Shown in pieces: positions 1 through 15,596 of a DNA stretch of 64,000 bases; the stretch's first letter is position 1; every line of letters starts with the position of its first letter. A program made the translations under genes and the position numbers. Under the pieces are notes generated by a model that had not been told where the DNA came from, ran no database searches, and saw only the letters and a list, made by a program, of their open reading frames with translations. Source of the DNA: Citrus sinensis (lineage: Eukaryota; Streptophyta; Magnoliopsida; Sapindales; Rutaceae); the NCBI RefSeq assembly GCF_022201045.2, contig NC_068562.1:186001-250000 (forward strand). The letters are read 5' to 3'.

Positions 1-3000
1 GCCTAATGCTTTTTATTTTGGTCATCGATTAATGTTAGTTGTGGTTAATAGAATAATCCAAATGCATGTTGAAAATAAATTGATGCTTATAGTTAGTATT
101 ATGTTAAAACAAAATGTTTGAATCATTTTGTGGATAATGTTATGATATTTGACATACATTGGTTGAAAAAAGATGAAGATGGTTGTTTGGTATTTTGTGT
201 TGGGTCAATGAGTTTAGGCTTTCAAGTTCGTATAAATGCCTTATTTCAGTTGCATATCAATTTGAGTTTCATCAATAAAAAGTGTCAACAAAAAAGTTGC
301 ATGATAGGACTTGATATTGTCTTACATAGATATGATGAATTAATTATTCCATAATGTGAAAAAAAAAAAGATAGAAATTTTGTGATGGATCCTATTGCAG
401 TGGCTTGATGATTGCCAACAACTTGCTTTTTTGCTATAAATTGAATCAATTATGTTAGATAGAGTCCCTTTGCATTAAATTTCTACAAAATGTTGTTAAA
501 TTGAGTGTATAAAGGTGATTTGCACTACTATTGATACTAATTTAGTAAGTGTCTATTGTAGCATTTAGTGTAGTATGACAGTGCTTGATAACTACAAACA
601 TGGTTGTTTTAATTTACATATGTTTGTGTTTACATTATCTTTAAGAATTATTTATTTACTATAAGTCATACACTAATTTTATTTTTTTTATAAATGAAGG
701 ACAATTAACCCAAGCCTAGAAATATAGTAGATAATGAATTTAATAGGAGATTTGGCAACAAGTGTGTTTATTGAGCAGTAGTAGAGCCCAAACCAATCAC
801 AAGGTGATTTTGTTGCTAAATATGGTGTACTTTGAAAGAAATAAGTGTTTCTATTAGCTCTTTCTAGTGCTCTTTGCTTGCCTTTATATTTCATAGCAAG
901 TTATATTGGACCATAGGATTAGAAATTGTCGTTTGCAATTTTCGATTTAGGTTTATAGATGCATATTACTGAGAAAGAACTATTCCCTCTAACGTACAAA
1001 GCAATAGATTTAGGGATATATTGCACAAGGCTCATTAAATTAACCGTATTTGAACTTTGGGAATCTATTGACATGTAAAAGTGTTTCAACTTTGAATAAT
1101 GAATGGAAAGTGGTGAGATTTGAATAATTGATAAAAGAGTTTGTAGATAATTTGATACTGCTGAAGGAAGATGAAAGCTTTAGTTTGTAGCTTATTATGA
1201 GAAGCAAAAGCTTTGTTGTTTGTTGAGCTCGACAATGGCTGATTACATAGCCACTAGCCAACTACAATAATATCGCCAATAGCAGTCAAAATTTATTTTT
1301 ATTTATTTATTTATTTTTGCACTAATTCAACTAAGTCGTTAACTAGCATTACACTAAAATAGAAGTTGTCACATGTGATTTTAATTAAGTCAAGGGCAAT
1401 CTAGTCATTTCATCGGTCAACAAAGGGTCCAAGGATGGGCATACAAACAGCAAGGATGAGAGTGGAGATACAATTATACATTCTATCAAAGTGGAACGAC
1501 ACCAAACCTTAGGGAGAAGAAACCGAAAATTACTAACTATACTTATATAAATAAAAAGTGATTACATATTTTAATTTAAAATTTTGATATAAATCTTGAT
1601 TCATTGATTTTAAAAGATTTAATAGTGAATGAATACTTATTATTAGATGTTGCTTTAATTTTCAATATTTCCCACTAGATTCCTCGAAGTTTTTGAAATT
1701 TAAGAAATTTTTATAGGGATACCAATTAATAGTCTAAACTCTTAGCATAAACATTTATTTACCATCGATGATGAAGAGGTTTTTATGAATGGATGCATCT
1801 TAAATCACCTCGATCAAATGAAGGGCCCGATTTAAAAATACTAAAGTCAAAACCAACAGCAAATGCTGATAAAATATGCATAATGTAAGTTGATTGTGAC
1901 GAATTGCTCTAGTAGTCCATTCTGACGATCAATACGAAGGATGATTAATCAATTAATTGGCTTCTGAGAATAACTAATATGGGGAGCAATGAACTCAGTA
2001 ATTAGAAGTTTGCGTTGATTAGTAATAAATGAGATGAGGCTATCATTTAGGCATATCGATGTCGAGTATAATGGCCATCATCATGGTAATCAAAATTCCT
2101 AAGAATAATCAACATCACACGATAGTATGGGCAAGGCAGGTGGTAGTCAACTAACCCACTTTATAAAGTATCCAATATAATCATTCATCACGCGACAAAT
2201 ATAATAGACATATAATAGTGGGGGGTTGAATGTGGAGTGGGCTCATTATGATTCATACCGCCATTCTATGAATAAGATTCCCGGGAATTTCCATGTCGTC
2301 AGTGAAATTCTATTATTTTATTTTATTACTTTAATCAAATCTATAAATATCTTCTCACACATGTATTTCCAATTTTACATTGGACATATCTTAATTTTGT
2401 GTTGTTTAAGTCCCACTTTTAATATGACCGAATGGCAATAGCAGGCATATGCTTTAAGGTTTTTCACGCAATTCACGGAGAACGTCGAGTACTATACGTA
2501 ATTGTCCCCCCGCTTTCTGTTCGTGTAATCCTTCAAGAAGAAAGAAATCGTGTGTGTGTCTGCGCGCGCGTGTGTGCGTGTGTGTGGGTTATATATTATT
2601 TTAATTTAATTTTTTTATTTTAAATTTTGACATAAATATTGAGTAATTAATTTAATAATAAATATAAGAAATTAAAATGATATTTAATAATAATTATTTA
2701 TTTATCATCAAGTTACTTAAAATTAACATGCTCATGTCATGTGCATTTTCATGGTTAGGAAATCACACAAGAAAAGTAAAATGTAACTAGGTGCTATCAT
2801 ATGTGAAAGTGGTTGTCATATAAGTATAATATATGGTATGACATTGCTATCAACATTTGCCCACTTCACACACGTGGAAATAAGGTCACGGTGAAAACTT
2901 GATTTCCTTGTCAATTTATGATGAATAAAATCATAATAAAATAAAGATAAAAAAAATTTATCTGTTAGTCAAATTTAAGAATTAATATATATATATATAT

Positions 3001-3383
3001 ATTTCAAAAATTAAAAAATATATATTTTTGTTGTGATTTTGTCCCTTTATCAATTTTCATTTACCATTAGCATCTGTGCCCTCGTGAGTGCAATAATTAA
3101 TCCTAATTGTGTTTGATGTTGATGGAAAGAGTAAAGATAGCCTGACCTTTTTTAAAAAACAGTTGGAGAAGAGATTTCCCCATTTCGGCATTTCCCATTT
3201 GTTGCTTCAACTTAGTTTTAACGGCTTCCTCCGGAATTGCAGGTATTATTACTTAATAAGGACGCTCTCAGGGCTCAGCACTTCATTGTTTGTTGCTTCA
3301 AGAATCAAAAGCAAAAGTAACGTGTCCCTCTTTCTCTTTCATCCGCACTACGCATTAGCGGTTGCAGTGGAGTGCACTCTTTC

Positions 3384-3414
<31 letters not shown>

Positions 3415-3540
3415 ATCAAATATACCCAAAAGAACAAAAATCACAATTCCCAACTAGAATAGAAAGTAGACACCATACCATACCTTAAGGCTTAAACATT
3501 GCTCTCCCTCGCTGGCTCTGTCTCTTTCTTCCTTGGAAAA
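1..3540. other. Gene-poor AT-rich spacer
   Basis: I see no supportable gene here. The short open frames (for example at 118-354 and 688-894) match no family I recognise, lack convincing exon structure and lie in strongly AT-rich DNA. The stretch contains a TG/CG-rich dinucleotide tract near 2549-2588, a short AT tract near 2987-3001 and a TTA-type tract near 3383-3408. The last few hundred bases should include the subtilase promoter and leader, but I could not assign a TATA box with confidence. Confidence 0.6.
2549..2588. repeat. TG/CG dinucleotide microsatellite
   Basis: An alternating purine-pyrimidine run of TG repeats interrupted by CG steps. Alternating TG/CG tracts can adopt Z-DNA, but here it is simply an imperfect microsatellite in spacer DNA. 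Confidence 0.7.
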
Positions 3541-7434
<3,894 letters not shown>

Positions 7435-8358
7435 GAAGCTGTATATGTTCATATTAAATTAAAACTTCGAGATACTTACAGATAGATATATGCACCTATG
7501 ACCTATGTGGATGCAGAGTAATAGAAAGTTAAAAGAATATCCATGTTTATCAAAAGTACTTGAGGCCTGGAGATAGCATGGCAAGTGACAAAATTTACAG
7601 ATCATCTGGTAACAAAGGATGACATTATATGAATTCAAGGAATTACTTTTGTTCCTTTTTTTTTGTTTTTTGTTTTTTTATTATTTTGTTTGTTATTTTT
7701 ACTCACTTTCCGTGTGCATCAATCAATGTCAATTTTATGCTTTTGCGTTTCTACAATAGCAAAACATGCAACTTTGATGCCTTGCATGACCATCTCCAAG
7801 ATACCAAGCATCAAATATTGATAGATTCGCGTATGAAATGCCCGACTTATCATCTATCCAATCTTTCTGCTCCTTTGTTTGCAAGTGCTTGAAGAGTTCT
7901 CTTAGTAGGGCACGTTCGTTTATGATATAGTTGATAGGCCATTTAACCACCAAGTACAAATTGAGAAGGTCAGAGAAACCAGAAAACTTCTGCTCTTTCA
8001 ATAGAACTCAATTTCATGTTTACAATTTGCTTCTATGATTTTCTTATAAGAGTAATCTGAACATGGGATCTACAATATGAACAGTACCAAACACAGGTGA
8101 GATTTTAGCATCTCAATGTCACAAGCATACTTATCAGAATTCAGACAGCATATAACATGACGTCAGAAGTTAGTCTGCTTTTAGTTACAGATTTTCCATT
8201 TCCAAATATTTCAAAGTATTTGGTAGTCACTAGCAACAAGAAAACACATCTCGAATGAAACAATAACTTTCCTTCTATTGATCAAAGTGCAGGGGCATCC
8301 AAAAATATTAGATAACGGTGTACAATCACAAAAACCTGTAATGATGGGTGTGTGGAAA
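7435..8358. other. Convergent intergenic region (3' UTRs)
   Basis: Lies between the stop of the subtilase and the stop of the minus-strand coiled-coil gene. It should contain both 3' UTRs and poly(A) sites. T-rich tracts occur near 7652-7700. I see no additional gene. Confidence 0.6.
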
Positions 8359-8817
8359 TTAAGCATATTGAGGCCCCTCCTGGAACTGCATATCTGAAGG
8401 ATCAACCAGACCTTCTAACACAACAAGCTGGTCCAAGAGGGTAAGCTTCTCATCTTCTAGAGTCTTGACTTCATCTTCTACCTCTCTCAACTCCTTCCCT
8501 AATGCAAAGCTTTCTTCTTCCAGCAGCAAATATTTCCTTCTCAGTGCCCGGTACTCATTATCGGATGTCGTTGAGTCTTGCAATGAATCTGAGTTTGATC
8601 TATCTGGTTGTTGGAATAATGCAGAGACTTCATTCTTCAAATTCCTTTTGGAAACCTTCTGCCCCATTCCTAATGGGAAAGCCCCCAGAACATTTTGAAT
8701 CTCTTTAATTTCATTTCCTTGTAACTGAAGAGAGGCACCTCTTTGGGATGACATTTTCTTCTTACGTTGCTTTGGATTTGAAATTTCGTCAGATGATGGC
8801 TCCCTCGGATGTTGCAT
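8359..8817 (-). CDS. Uncharacterised small coiled-coil protein
   Basis: One uninterrupted coding exon for 152 residues, ATG at 8817 and TAA ending at 8359. The N-terminal third is basic and includes a KQRKKK run that could act as a nuclear signal. The middle contains the segment NEIKEIQNVLGAFPLGMGQKV. The C-terminal half (about residues 88-140) is a strongly charged, leucine-patterned coiled coil (ALRRKYLLLEEE onward), followed by a short tail. A 5' UTR intron is likely: on the minus strand a good donor (AAG|GTAAAC) sits at 9442/9443 and TAG acceptors lie just upstream of the ATG, so transcription probably starts beyond 9443. The segment looks like a conserved plant protein family of unknown function; I do not assign a role. 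Coiled-coil content suggests protein-protein contacts. Confidence 0.8.
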   Translation of the reverse strand: MQHPREPSSDEISNPKQRKKKMSSQRGASLQLQGNEIKEIQNVLGAFPLGMGQKVSKRNLKNEVSALFQQPDRSNSDSLQDSTTSDNEYRALRRKYLLLEEESFALGKELREVEDEVKTLEDEKLTLLDQLVVLEGLVDPSDMQFQEGPQYA

Positions 8818-9442
8818 AGCTCACTACACTAGCTAATATTGCAAAATAATTTCAAAAACATAATAAGCCGAAACACTGAAATAGAAAAGCAAAAGAAAGA
8901 CCAAAAGGCATTAAGCATTACAGCAATTGAGATATGTTTGAAAGTAAAAAAAGAAAGAAAAGATATTTGTATACACTATGTTACCAATTTCAGACTCCAC
9001 TAAATGGAAAAATTTACTAGTGACGGAGACAAATCACCCGAAGGTTTAGACTAATACATAAAAGACTCGAAATTTAAAATAAAATGAAAAAAAAAGAAGA
9101 CAAGAATGGGGGAATTAGGTAGGACATCCAGATGAGAATGTTGTTACAGAGGAAAGTAAAGTGAAATTACATGCAGCTTCAAAATGTAAGGTAAATGTTT
9201 GAGAGCTAGGCATGAGCAATCAATCTGGTTGCTTGATCTACGACAGAACAGAACTTCTCATGTCGCGTAAAACAAAATTCAAGTGAGATTGTCAAATCCA
9301 AAACGAAATAACAGAAGAAGAAAGAACCCTATAAATTTCCAGACTTGATTTGTAATTTAACTGAATATAAAATCTTTAAATTATGAAAATGAAAAAACCC
9401 AAATATCATTCGAAGCCCAAGAGGAATCGGAGGAACGTTTAC
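8818..9442 (-). other. Probable 5' UTR intron of the coiled-coil gene
   Basis: Read on the minus strand, the sequence from about 9443 upward ends with AAG followed by GTAAAC, a good splice donor, and TAG acceptors occur within about 20 bases of the start codon at 8817. The exon above 9443 has no usable ATG frame into the protein, so it would be untranslated. Exact acceptor not decided. Confidence 0.5.
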
Positions 9443-9539
9443 CTTCTTAATCTCAACCAACAAGACGGACTTTTCTCATCAAATCGACTGCTGGAAATCT
9501 GGTGCGGTAAAGACTGTTACTAATTAATTCATTAATTTA

Positions 9540-10620
9540 TTAATAGATGATTGATTTATAATTCATCCCAATCCAAGCTCATTGACTAGAAAGTAGAAGC
9601 TGAAGCTGAATCCTTATTGGACCGGAGAGTCCGATAATTGGTTTTGGATTCGGCCCATAATAGGCATCTCAACAGCAGTATCGTATTCGGTATTCCTCAA
9701 TTAACCCCCTCTTGTCTTGTCCGAAAACACAATCTCCTTTGTTTTACTCGCATGATTATCAGAATCTAGGACGTAGGATAGTGGGATATAAACATATAAT
9801 AATGTTTTGAATGTTACAAATTTACAATTTTGGCCTTCATGTGCCGCCATCAAATTGTTACTTTGTCCACTTTGATAATTAATTGATTATCAGTAGAGAA
9901 ATGCTCATAAAAGATAAAGGGACCGAAGTCTTTGTTGGATTGCAGCTTGCAGGAAGCAATTTATATATTGGACCGAGAAACCGATTCTTTTGTGATAGTA
10001 ATTTTATAACAAAAATAAGGGTAAATTTCAGATTATTCCTTTGATGATTTTAAATTTTTTTTATAAGATTAAAAAAAAAAGAGATTAAAAATGGGGTAGG
10101 TTGATTTTTTTTTAATAAAAATAAAAGTAAATTAAAGTTTATAATAATGCAAAGCATTTAAAAATTTGTTATTTCATTAAAAAAAGTAATAGGCAACTTA
10201 CCCAATTGTATATATACTAAAAAAAAATAAGTCTGCATATTGAACTATTTACCTTAGCTTAACCATAAGCTTTGAGCATGAGAGTTGCTCGGAAGACAAT
10301 ATGGTATTATCTTACTTAATAACGATACAACATCTAAAAAAAACTAATCAACCAGAGTAAAGACACGCTACCTGAGACTATACCAAATGCAACCTGACTT
10401 TATCATACCTTATCACTCATCTTTAAACAACGAAACTTCTACTCTCGCCATCAAAGTATTTATCTTGTTGAGAAGTGACGACATGTAATTTCTTCGAAAC
10501 ACTATAACTTTAAAAAAAAACTATATTGAAATGCTGGAACAGGCTCCTTAATGCTTTAGAGTCTCCTAAAAGCTATTCAAGTTTGAGAGAAAAGAAATGT
10601 CTCTTCTGAAATACAAGTAT
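9540..10620. other. Spacer and probable promoter of the minus-strand gene
   Basis: AT-rich DNA upstream of the coiled-coil gene with several A-tracts (10050-10240). No open frame, RNA gene or clear repeat structure that I can support. Confidence 0.5.
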
Positions 10621-12000
10621 GCAACCCAAGAGGGAGGGTGAATTGGGATTCTAAAAAATTATTCAATTTATTAAAGAAAATCTTAATGCAATTATAAATC
10701 AAATTCAAAGCAATAACAATTAAGAATATCACAATATAAAAAGATAAGGGAAGAGGGATTCAAACACCGAGATTTTTACGTGGTTCGGCCAACCTCGTCT
10801 ACGTCCACGCCTCCAAGCTTTCCGGGCTTGAGGATTCCATTAAGCAAGCCTCCAAGGCTTCAAATGCTTACACTTGACTTCCAAGGTGTCAATGGACCTT
10901 TATAACAAGAGATTATCCCCAATCTCTTAACCCAAGTGTATCTCAACACTTACAATCACTCAAAGTAAAAGATTACAAACTGTTTTGCCTCTCACAATAT
11001 ATAAGATTACACAATGATGCTTAATATGTGAATAGAAGAAGCAAGAATGTGTTCTAAGCTCTATGAAGATTGTATTCTCGAATATTAGCTCAAAATGGTC
11101 GTGTTGTGATCAGCCTCCTTTGAATTTGAATGAGCTTATTTATATTTGGAGCTGAAAATCTAGCCGTTACAAACTGTCGGACAGAAAACGGTTCGCCGTT
11201 AACCATTAACGGTTAACCGTTTAGGCTGGTCAAAGTTACCGTTGGGCCAAATTTCAAATAAACGGTTAGCCGTTTAGGCTTAACCTTTCGCCGTTAACTT
11301 CCAGAGACCTACAAGATAAACATTGGTTATCTGTTTACACCAAACGGTTAAGGACTTGCGTGAAGTGGCTTCTCTGGATATTATCGGTTAACCGTTTGAA
11401 ATAAACGGATCGCCGTTTGTCTCCAGTAACCTGCAAAATGAACATCAGTTATCCGTTTTCATTAAGCGGTTAAGGGATTGCAAGAAGTGGCTTCTCTGGA
11501 TATTATCGGTTGACCGTTTAAACTAAACGGTTCGCTGTTTGGCTTCAGTAATCTGCAAAACAATTTAGCCTTATCAGTTTTGGTTAATCAGTGATTCTGG
11601 ACGTTATCGGTTAACCGTTTAAAATAAACAGTTCACCGTTAGGTTCTAGTAGCCTTCCCATCTTTGGTGTTTTCCGTTATTCATAAACGGCTAGAGCTTA
11701 GGCAATATGTTGCTCTCTGGTGCTAATCGGTTAACCGTTTAAAAGAAAACGGTTTACCGTTAATTTCCAGTAACCTTCCCATCTTTTGTGTTTTCCGTTT
11801 TTCATAACCAGAATTGCAATTTTAAACTAGTTTTTGTAGAGAATCTCTTTCTAATTTGAAAATCCATCTTTTATGAAGAAATAAGGCAATGATTATAAGG
11901 GCTTTCGTTTATTAAGAAATAGCTCCAATATTTTTGTCAAAACCATATAAAATTTGTTATCATAAAAATCAATATTATTAACATATTCATGTTAACATCT
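10615..12000. mobile_element. Dispersed non-coding plant repeat with the ACGTGGTTCGGCC signature
   Basis: The block opens with a CAACCCAAGAGGGAGGGTG-like segment and continues at about 10770 with TTTTTACGTGGTTCGGCC and a 'GTCTACGTCCACGCCTCC' segment, a signature I associate with high-copy non-autonomous elements in many woody plants (family knowledge, not searched). It carries no coding capacity. Its middle holds the CGGTTAACCG minisatellite (11176-11810), and its right end near 11930-12000 (TTTTGTCAAAACC onward) resembles the end of such elements. Exact borders and target-site duplications were not found. A weaker copy of the same signature lies at 37050-37150. Confidence 0.5.
11176..11810. 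repeat. Minisatellite rich in CGGTTAACCGTTT palindromes, about 120-bp unit
   Basis: The core ATCGGTTAACCGTTT recurs at about 11382, 11504, 11605 and 11725 (spacings near 122, 101 and 120), each followed about 10 bases later by a second box of the type AAACGGTTCGCCGTTT and then by a CCAGTAACCTGCAAAA- or CCAGTAACCTTCCCATC-like segment. A more degenerate unit lies at 11176-11300. The boxes contain many CNGTTR and AACCG motifs, which resemble MYB recognition cores. One unit appears to have lost about 20 bp. The array sits inside the dispersed element above. Confidence 0.8.
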
Positions 12001-12199
12001 TCTCGTAGACGTGAAAAGTGTAGAAGAAGAATCATAAAAAATGAAACTGGCAAGTTAAAAGGATTTTCTCATGAGAACATAGGTGTTGGACCAAAAAGCT
12101 AACGCTTAGAAAGTGTGATACATATTAATTACTTACTTAGTTTATGACAATAGATTTTTTAATTTCAAAAACTCTTATCATGAACTGAGGGTTTGTGGT

Positions 12200-12940
12200 G
12201 ATATAAAAATTAATCACTTGCACCACCTCGAAGGGGTGAGGATCTCCAAGGGGGGAAATTGGATCCCTCAAAGGTAGGAGCAAAGATTACTAAGTGGGAA
12301 TTGAGAATCCCTCAAGGTGGGAAATAAGGAACTATCAATCAAGGCCTTAGCTTGGTCAAAGACACTAAGCCAATAGAATGAGAATGTCAAGATAACACTT
12401 ATCAATAGAAAAGAATCATCGAAACACAATAAAAATAGATAAATAAGTTGACTACCAAACCACCAAGTGCACGAAATTAAGGGCACGACCCGCACTCTTA
12501 TAAACATGCTCCACTCTCTTCTCCTAACACTCTAAAGGTTGGATTAAGCTAGATGCTCCGCCATTTCACAACCTCCTAAAATAAAAGAAGTGAAACCATA
12601 ATTGCCATGCATCACTTCATTCCCACAATTGATAGAGTTTATCACAAATCAATAACTCCTCACATTCACCAAAATAAGGCGACTTACTCACCAAAAATAT
12701 GGTCTGCTGTAAATACTCTATTACTCTCTCAAAGAGAGGTAAGTTCATTAAAACTTCAATTGTTATGATTCAACTCGAATTCTTCAGGTACGGACTTAAG
12801 TATCGGAGTGGGATCGCCGGAAAACCCTTTTCTAGCTCCATTTCACTACTTTTTGTTTGTCACTGTGTGTGCAAGCATACTTCCATCTATTGAACTTGGT
12901 TTGACCCCAGGCGGAAAAAAATTAGGTATCAACATTTAAG
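12200..12940 (+). mobile_element. Probable remnant of a Ty3/Gypsy (Tat/Ogre-like) LTR
   Basis: The stretch at 12788-12940 has ACTTAAGTATCGGAGTGGG, GACCCCAGGCGGAAAAA and AGGTATCAACA in the order seen near the 3' end of LTRs of the plant Tat/Ogre group, where a tRNA-primer site normally follows. The usual downstream primer-binding and gag sequences are absent, so this looks like a solo or truncated LTR. The repeated CTCCAAGG/CCCTCAAAGG phrases at 12230-12330 may be part of the same element. The 5' border is a guess. Confidence 0.4.
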
Positions 12941-13273
12941 TCTTTCAAATTAAAGGCTTACCTAGGACTTTATTATATTAGTAGTAAATTAAAAATTAAA
13001 TCATTTGAAGTTTGAAATGAGTATGAAATATCATGGGTATAAAAAAAAATTAGCTCCAAGAAGGGGATAGTAGTAGTCTAATCTAAAATTGCATATTCTA
13101 AATCAAAGCAAATGTTAAAAAATGAGTGAGAAAATAAAAATATAATTAAAATACAAAAAGACAACGGGAAAGAAAAGTGAATAATTAAAAAATAAACAAA
13201 TGTTTTAAATTTTACTCAACTCAATTAACAAATTTTTTTAGTGTACATCCTAAACAAAAACATTATATAAAAC

Positions 13274-13325
13274 AATACACACACACATACATACATACAT
13301 ACATACATACATGCATACATACATG

Positions 13326-13359
<34 letters not shown>

Positions 13360-13360
13360 T
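13274..13360. repeat. CATA tetranucleotide microsatellite
   Basis: A CA run grading into about eighteen CATA units with two CATG variants, ending in a short AT tract. Likely length-polymorphic. Confidence 0.9.
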
Positions 13361-13630
13361 TAGAAGTTTTTGTACTTTATATTAGTATGTGATTCCTTTT
13401 TTTTTCACAAGAACGAATTTTTAAAATTTTTTATATTTTATATTATAATCCAGTCAAATATCTAAGATCTTGATAAAAAATTTACAAATGGAAAATGTAT
13501 TTCAAGTGAAGCGAAATAAAAAGATCTAATTTAGTGTGATAACACATTTGACAAACTGCCCAGAACAACGGGGCTCCCCCACCAGAACTCGCACTCAATC
13601 ACGTTTCGTGAAACGACAATATTTCACTAA

Positions 13631-14201
13631 GAGTGCATTTGGTACATTGTATTGTATTATTTTTATGCTGGTATATTGTATTATGTTGTATTACATTAGC
13701 ACTATATTATAACAATATTGTACAATGTTTGGTGCTACACTATACTGTATTGATTTTTTTGTGATTAATTTAAATTAAATATTATACTATATTAATATAT
13801 TATATTATATTAATATATTTAAACAGTATTAATATTTTATATTATTATTAATTTTAAATTAATATTATTCAAATTTATTCATATTTAAATATTTATTATT
13901 AGTTATAATAAATTGTAAATTCATTAATAAATTATAATTTAAAAATAAAATATTATATAATATCATATTAAATTAAAAAATAATATTTATTATTATTATT
14001 ATAATAAAAAAATTAAAGTAAAAGCAAATGAAAAGTTGGAAATGAAAAGGAAAAAAAAAAAAAGGAAAGACAGTCAGATTTAGCTAATGCCGCATTAAAT
14101 TGGTCAATTATGCAGTATTTCTGTAACTTTTAACTTATTAAATATAGACTTGTATAAAGTTAATGCAATGAGAAGTTATAATGCAGCAACCAAACATGCC
14201 C
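13631..14201. mobile_element. AT-rich MITE-like element
   Basis: The ends form an imperfect inverted repeat: GAGTGCATTTGGT on the left and, read in reverse, AGGGCATGTTTGGT on the right. The roughly 570-bp interior is extremely AT-rich (TATTATATT-type sequence) and non-coding. This end pattern is typical of hAT-like MITEs, but I found no clean 8-bp target duplication. Confidence 0.5.
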
Positions 14202-14204
14202 TAA

Positions 14205-15538
14205 AAAAATATTATGACGGATGAGACTATATTTTACACGGTTGGTAATCCAGGTCCACAAGTGGAACTTTCTCATGACTGTCTTGATTACTTACGAGTT
14301 ACTGTTGGCCTTTATGTCCGGTCCTTAATGCCTTAACCAATATAAATATAAAATCAAATAAAGTGATCCAGATTCCGTTTCTGCCCATGCCATTTTCAGA
14401 TTTTCCTACAGGACGCGCACAACAGCACAAGCCGGCATGGCCGGCAATTGACCGATTGCTTCCGAGTTCCGATTTGGCATGATCACTGGTCGCTATTATA
14501 GTTTTTCTTACTAAGCTGACGCCCTCGCACGCTTTTGTATTTTTACCTTGTTTATTTACCATGTATTATGTAAAATTTTGGGACACGAAAAATGTTCCGA
14601 GGAATATTGGCCTACTTTGAGATGTCAGGAAGGGAAAAAATAAATAAAAAATAAAAAACGTCGGTTGTATGTAAAGCGGCCGTCCTGCTACTTGCGTGGA
14701 CCATGAGGTGCAACGCAAGACGGGACGGGGCTAGTTACTTCCCAGGAACGAGGATTATTTTGTAAGTGTCGCGTTGACAGGTAAATGAGACTGTTTCCGC
14801 GAAGCATTTTTTAAAAACATAACAGGGGATTACTGTAATGCATTTAAAAGGAGTGTGGAAGAAGCCAAAACTTTTTCAACTTTATAGTAATAGTCTCGTG
14901 ACTCATAAACCTGACCGTAGTGCTGCTTCTCTCCTTTCGCCATCCGTATTAATATTACTCAGAAATAATCATCTCTTTCTCTTCCACCTTTCTCCTCTTC
15001 TTGGACGAACTCGGATCTCTGAATCTCTGATTGTCATCTGTATTTGTTTTTCATTGTTAAGGTAAATAACATTAGACATTTTGCTGTTTCCTTGTGCTGC
15101 ATTTTACAATTTTTTTTAAGAAAATGAGATAGAATACAAATCCGCGGATTCATTTTTATTTCTAAGGTTTGTTGTGAAGTTGGGCATCTTTTATTCATCT
15201 ATTTGGAGTTCACTTTTGCAATTTGGAGGGTCGATCTATGAGGAGTTTCCGTCATTTTATGCTATTTATGCCTTGGAATTGAAATTTCTTTAGCTGCCGC
15301 TCGCACTTTTCTTTTTTCTCCGAGAATGAGTGTGGATCTCTAATCCCTCATCGTCCAGATTTGTCCTATTCTAATTCTTCAGCGCCAGCGGCCTCGATTA
15401 TCCATTCCTTTTCTTTTTGTTTTATTATTATTTTTAATTTTGTTCTCTGTGAATTTAAGTTTTTCTCCCTATCAATATTGGTGCTTCTGTTGTAACTTCC
15501 ACTCTGACTCTGACCTATGATTAACTCATCTTTTTCAG
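14205..15538 (+). other. Upstream region, 5' UTR exon and leader intron of the KCBP gene
   Basis: GC content rises at 14660-14800, upstream of the kinesin gene. A likely untranslated first exon ends with GTTAAG|GTAAAT at about 15060, and an acceptor TTTTTCAG|CTATC lies at 15538, so a leader intron of about 480 bp is inferred. No open frame on either strand in this stretch resembles a known protein. Confidence 0.5.
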
Positions 15539-15596
15539 CTATCAAGATATAATTCAAGGAGCTCAGAGGAGGGACATTCTGAATTTTGATGATGAA

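Noticed and set aside
118-354. Plus-strand open frame of 78 residues near the left edge
   Set aside because: No recognisable motif, low-complexity AT-rich context and no splice or promoter context; likely chance.
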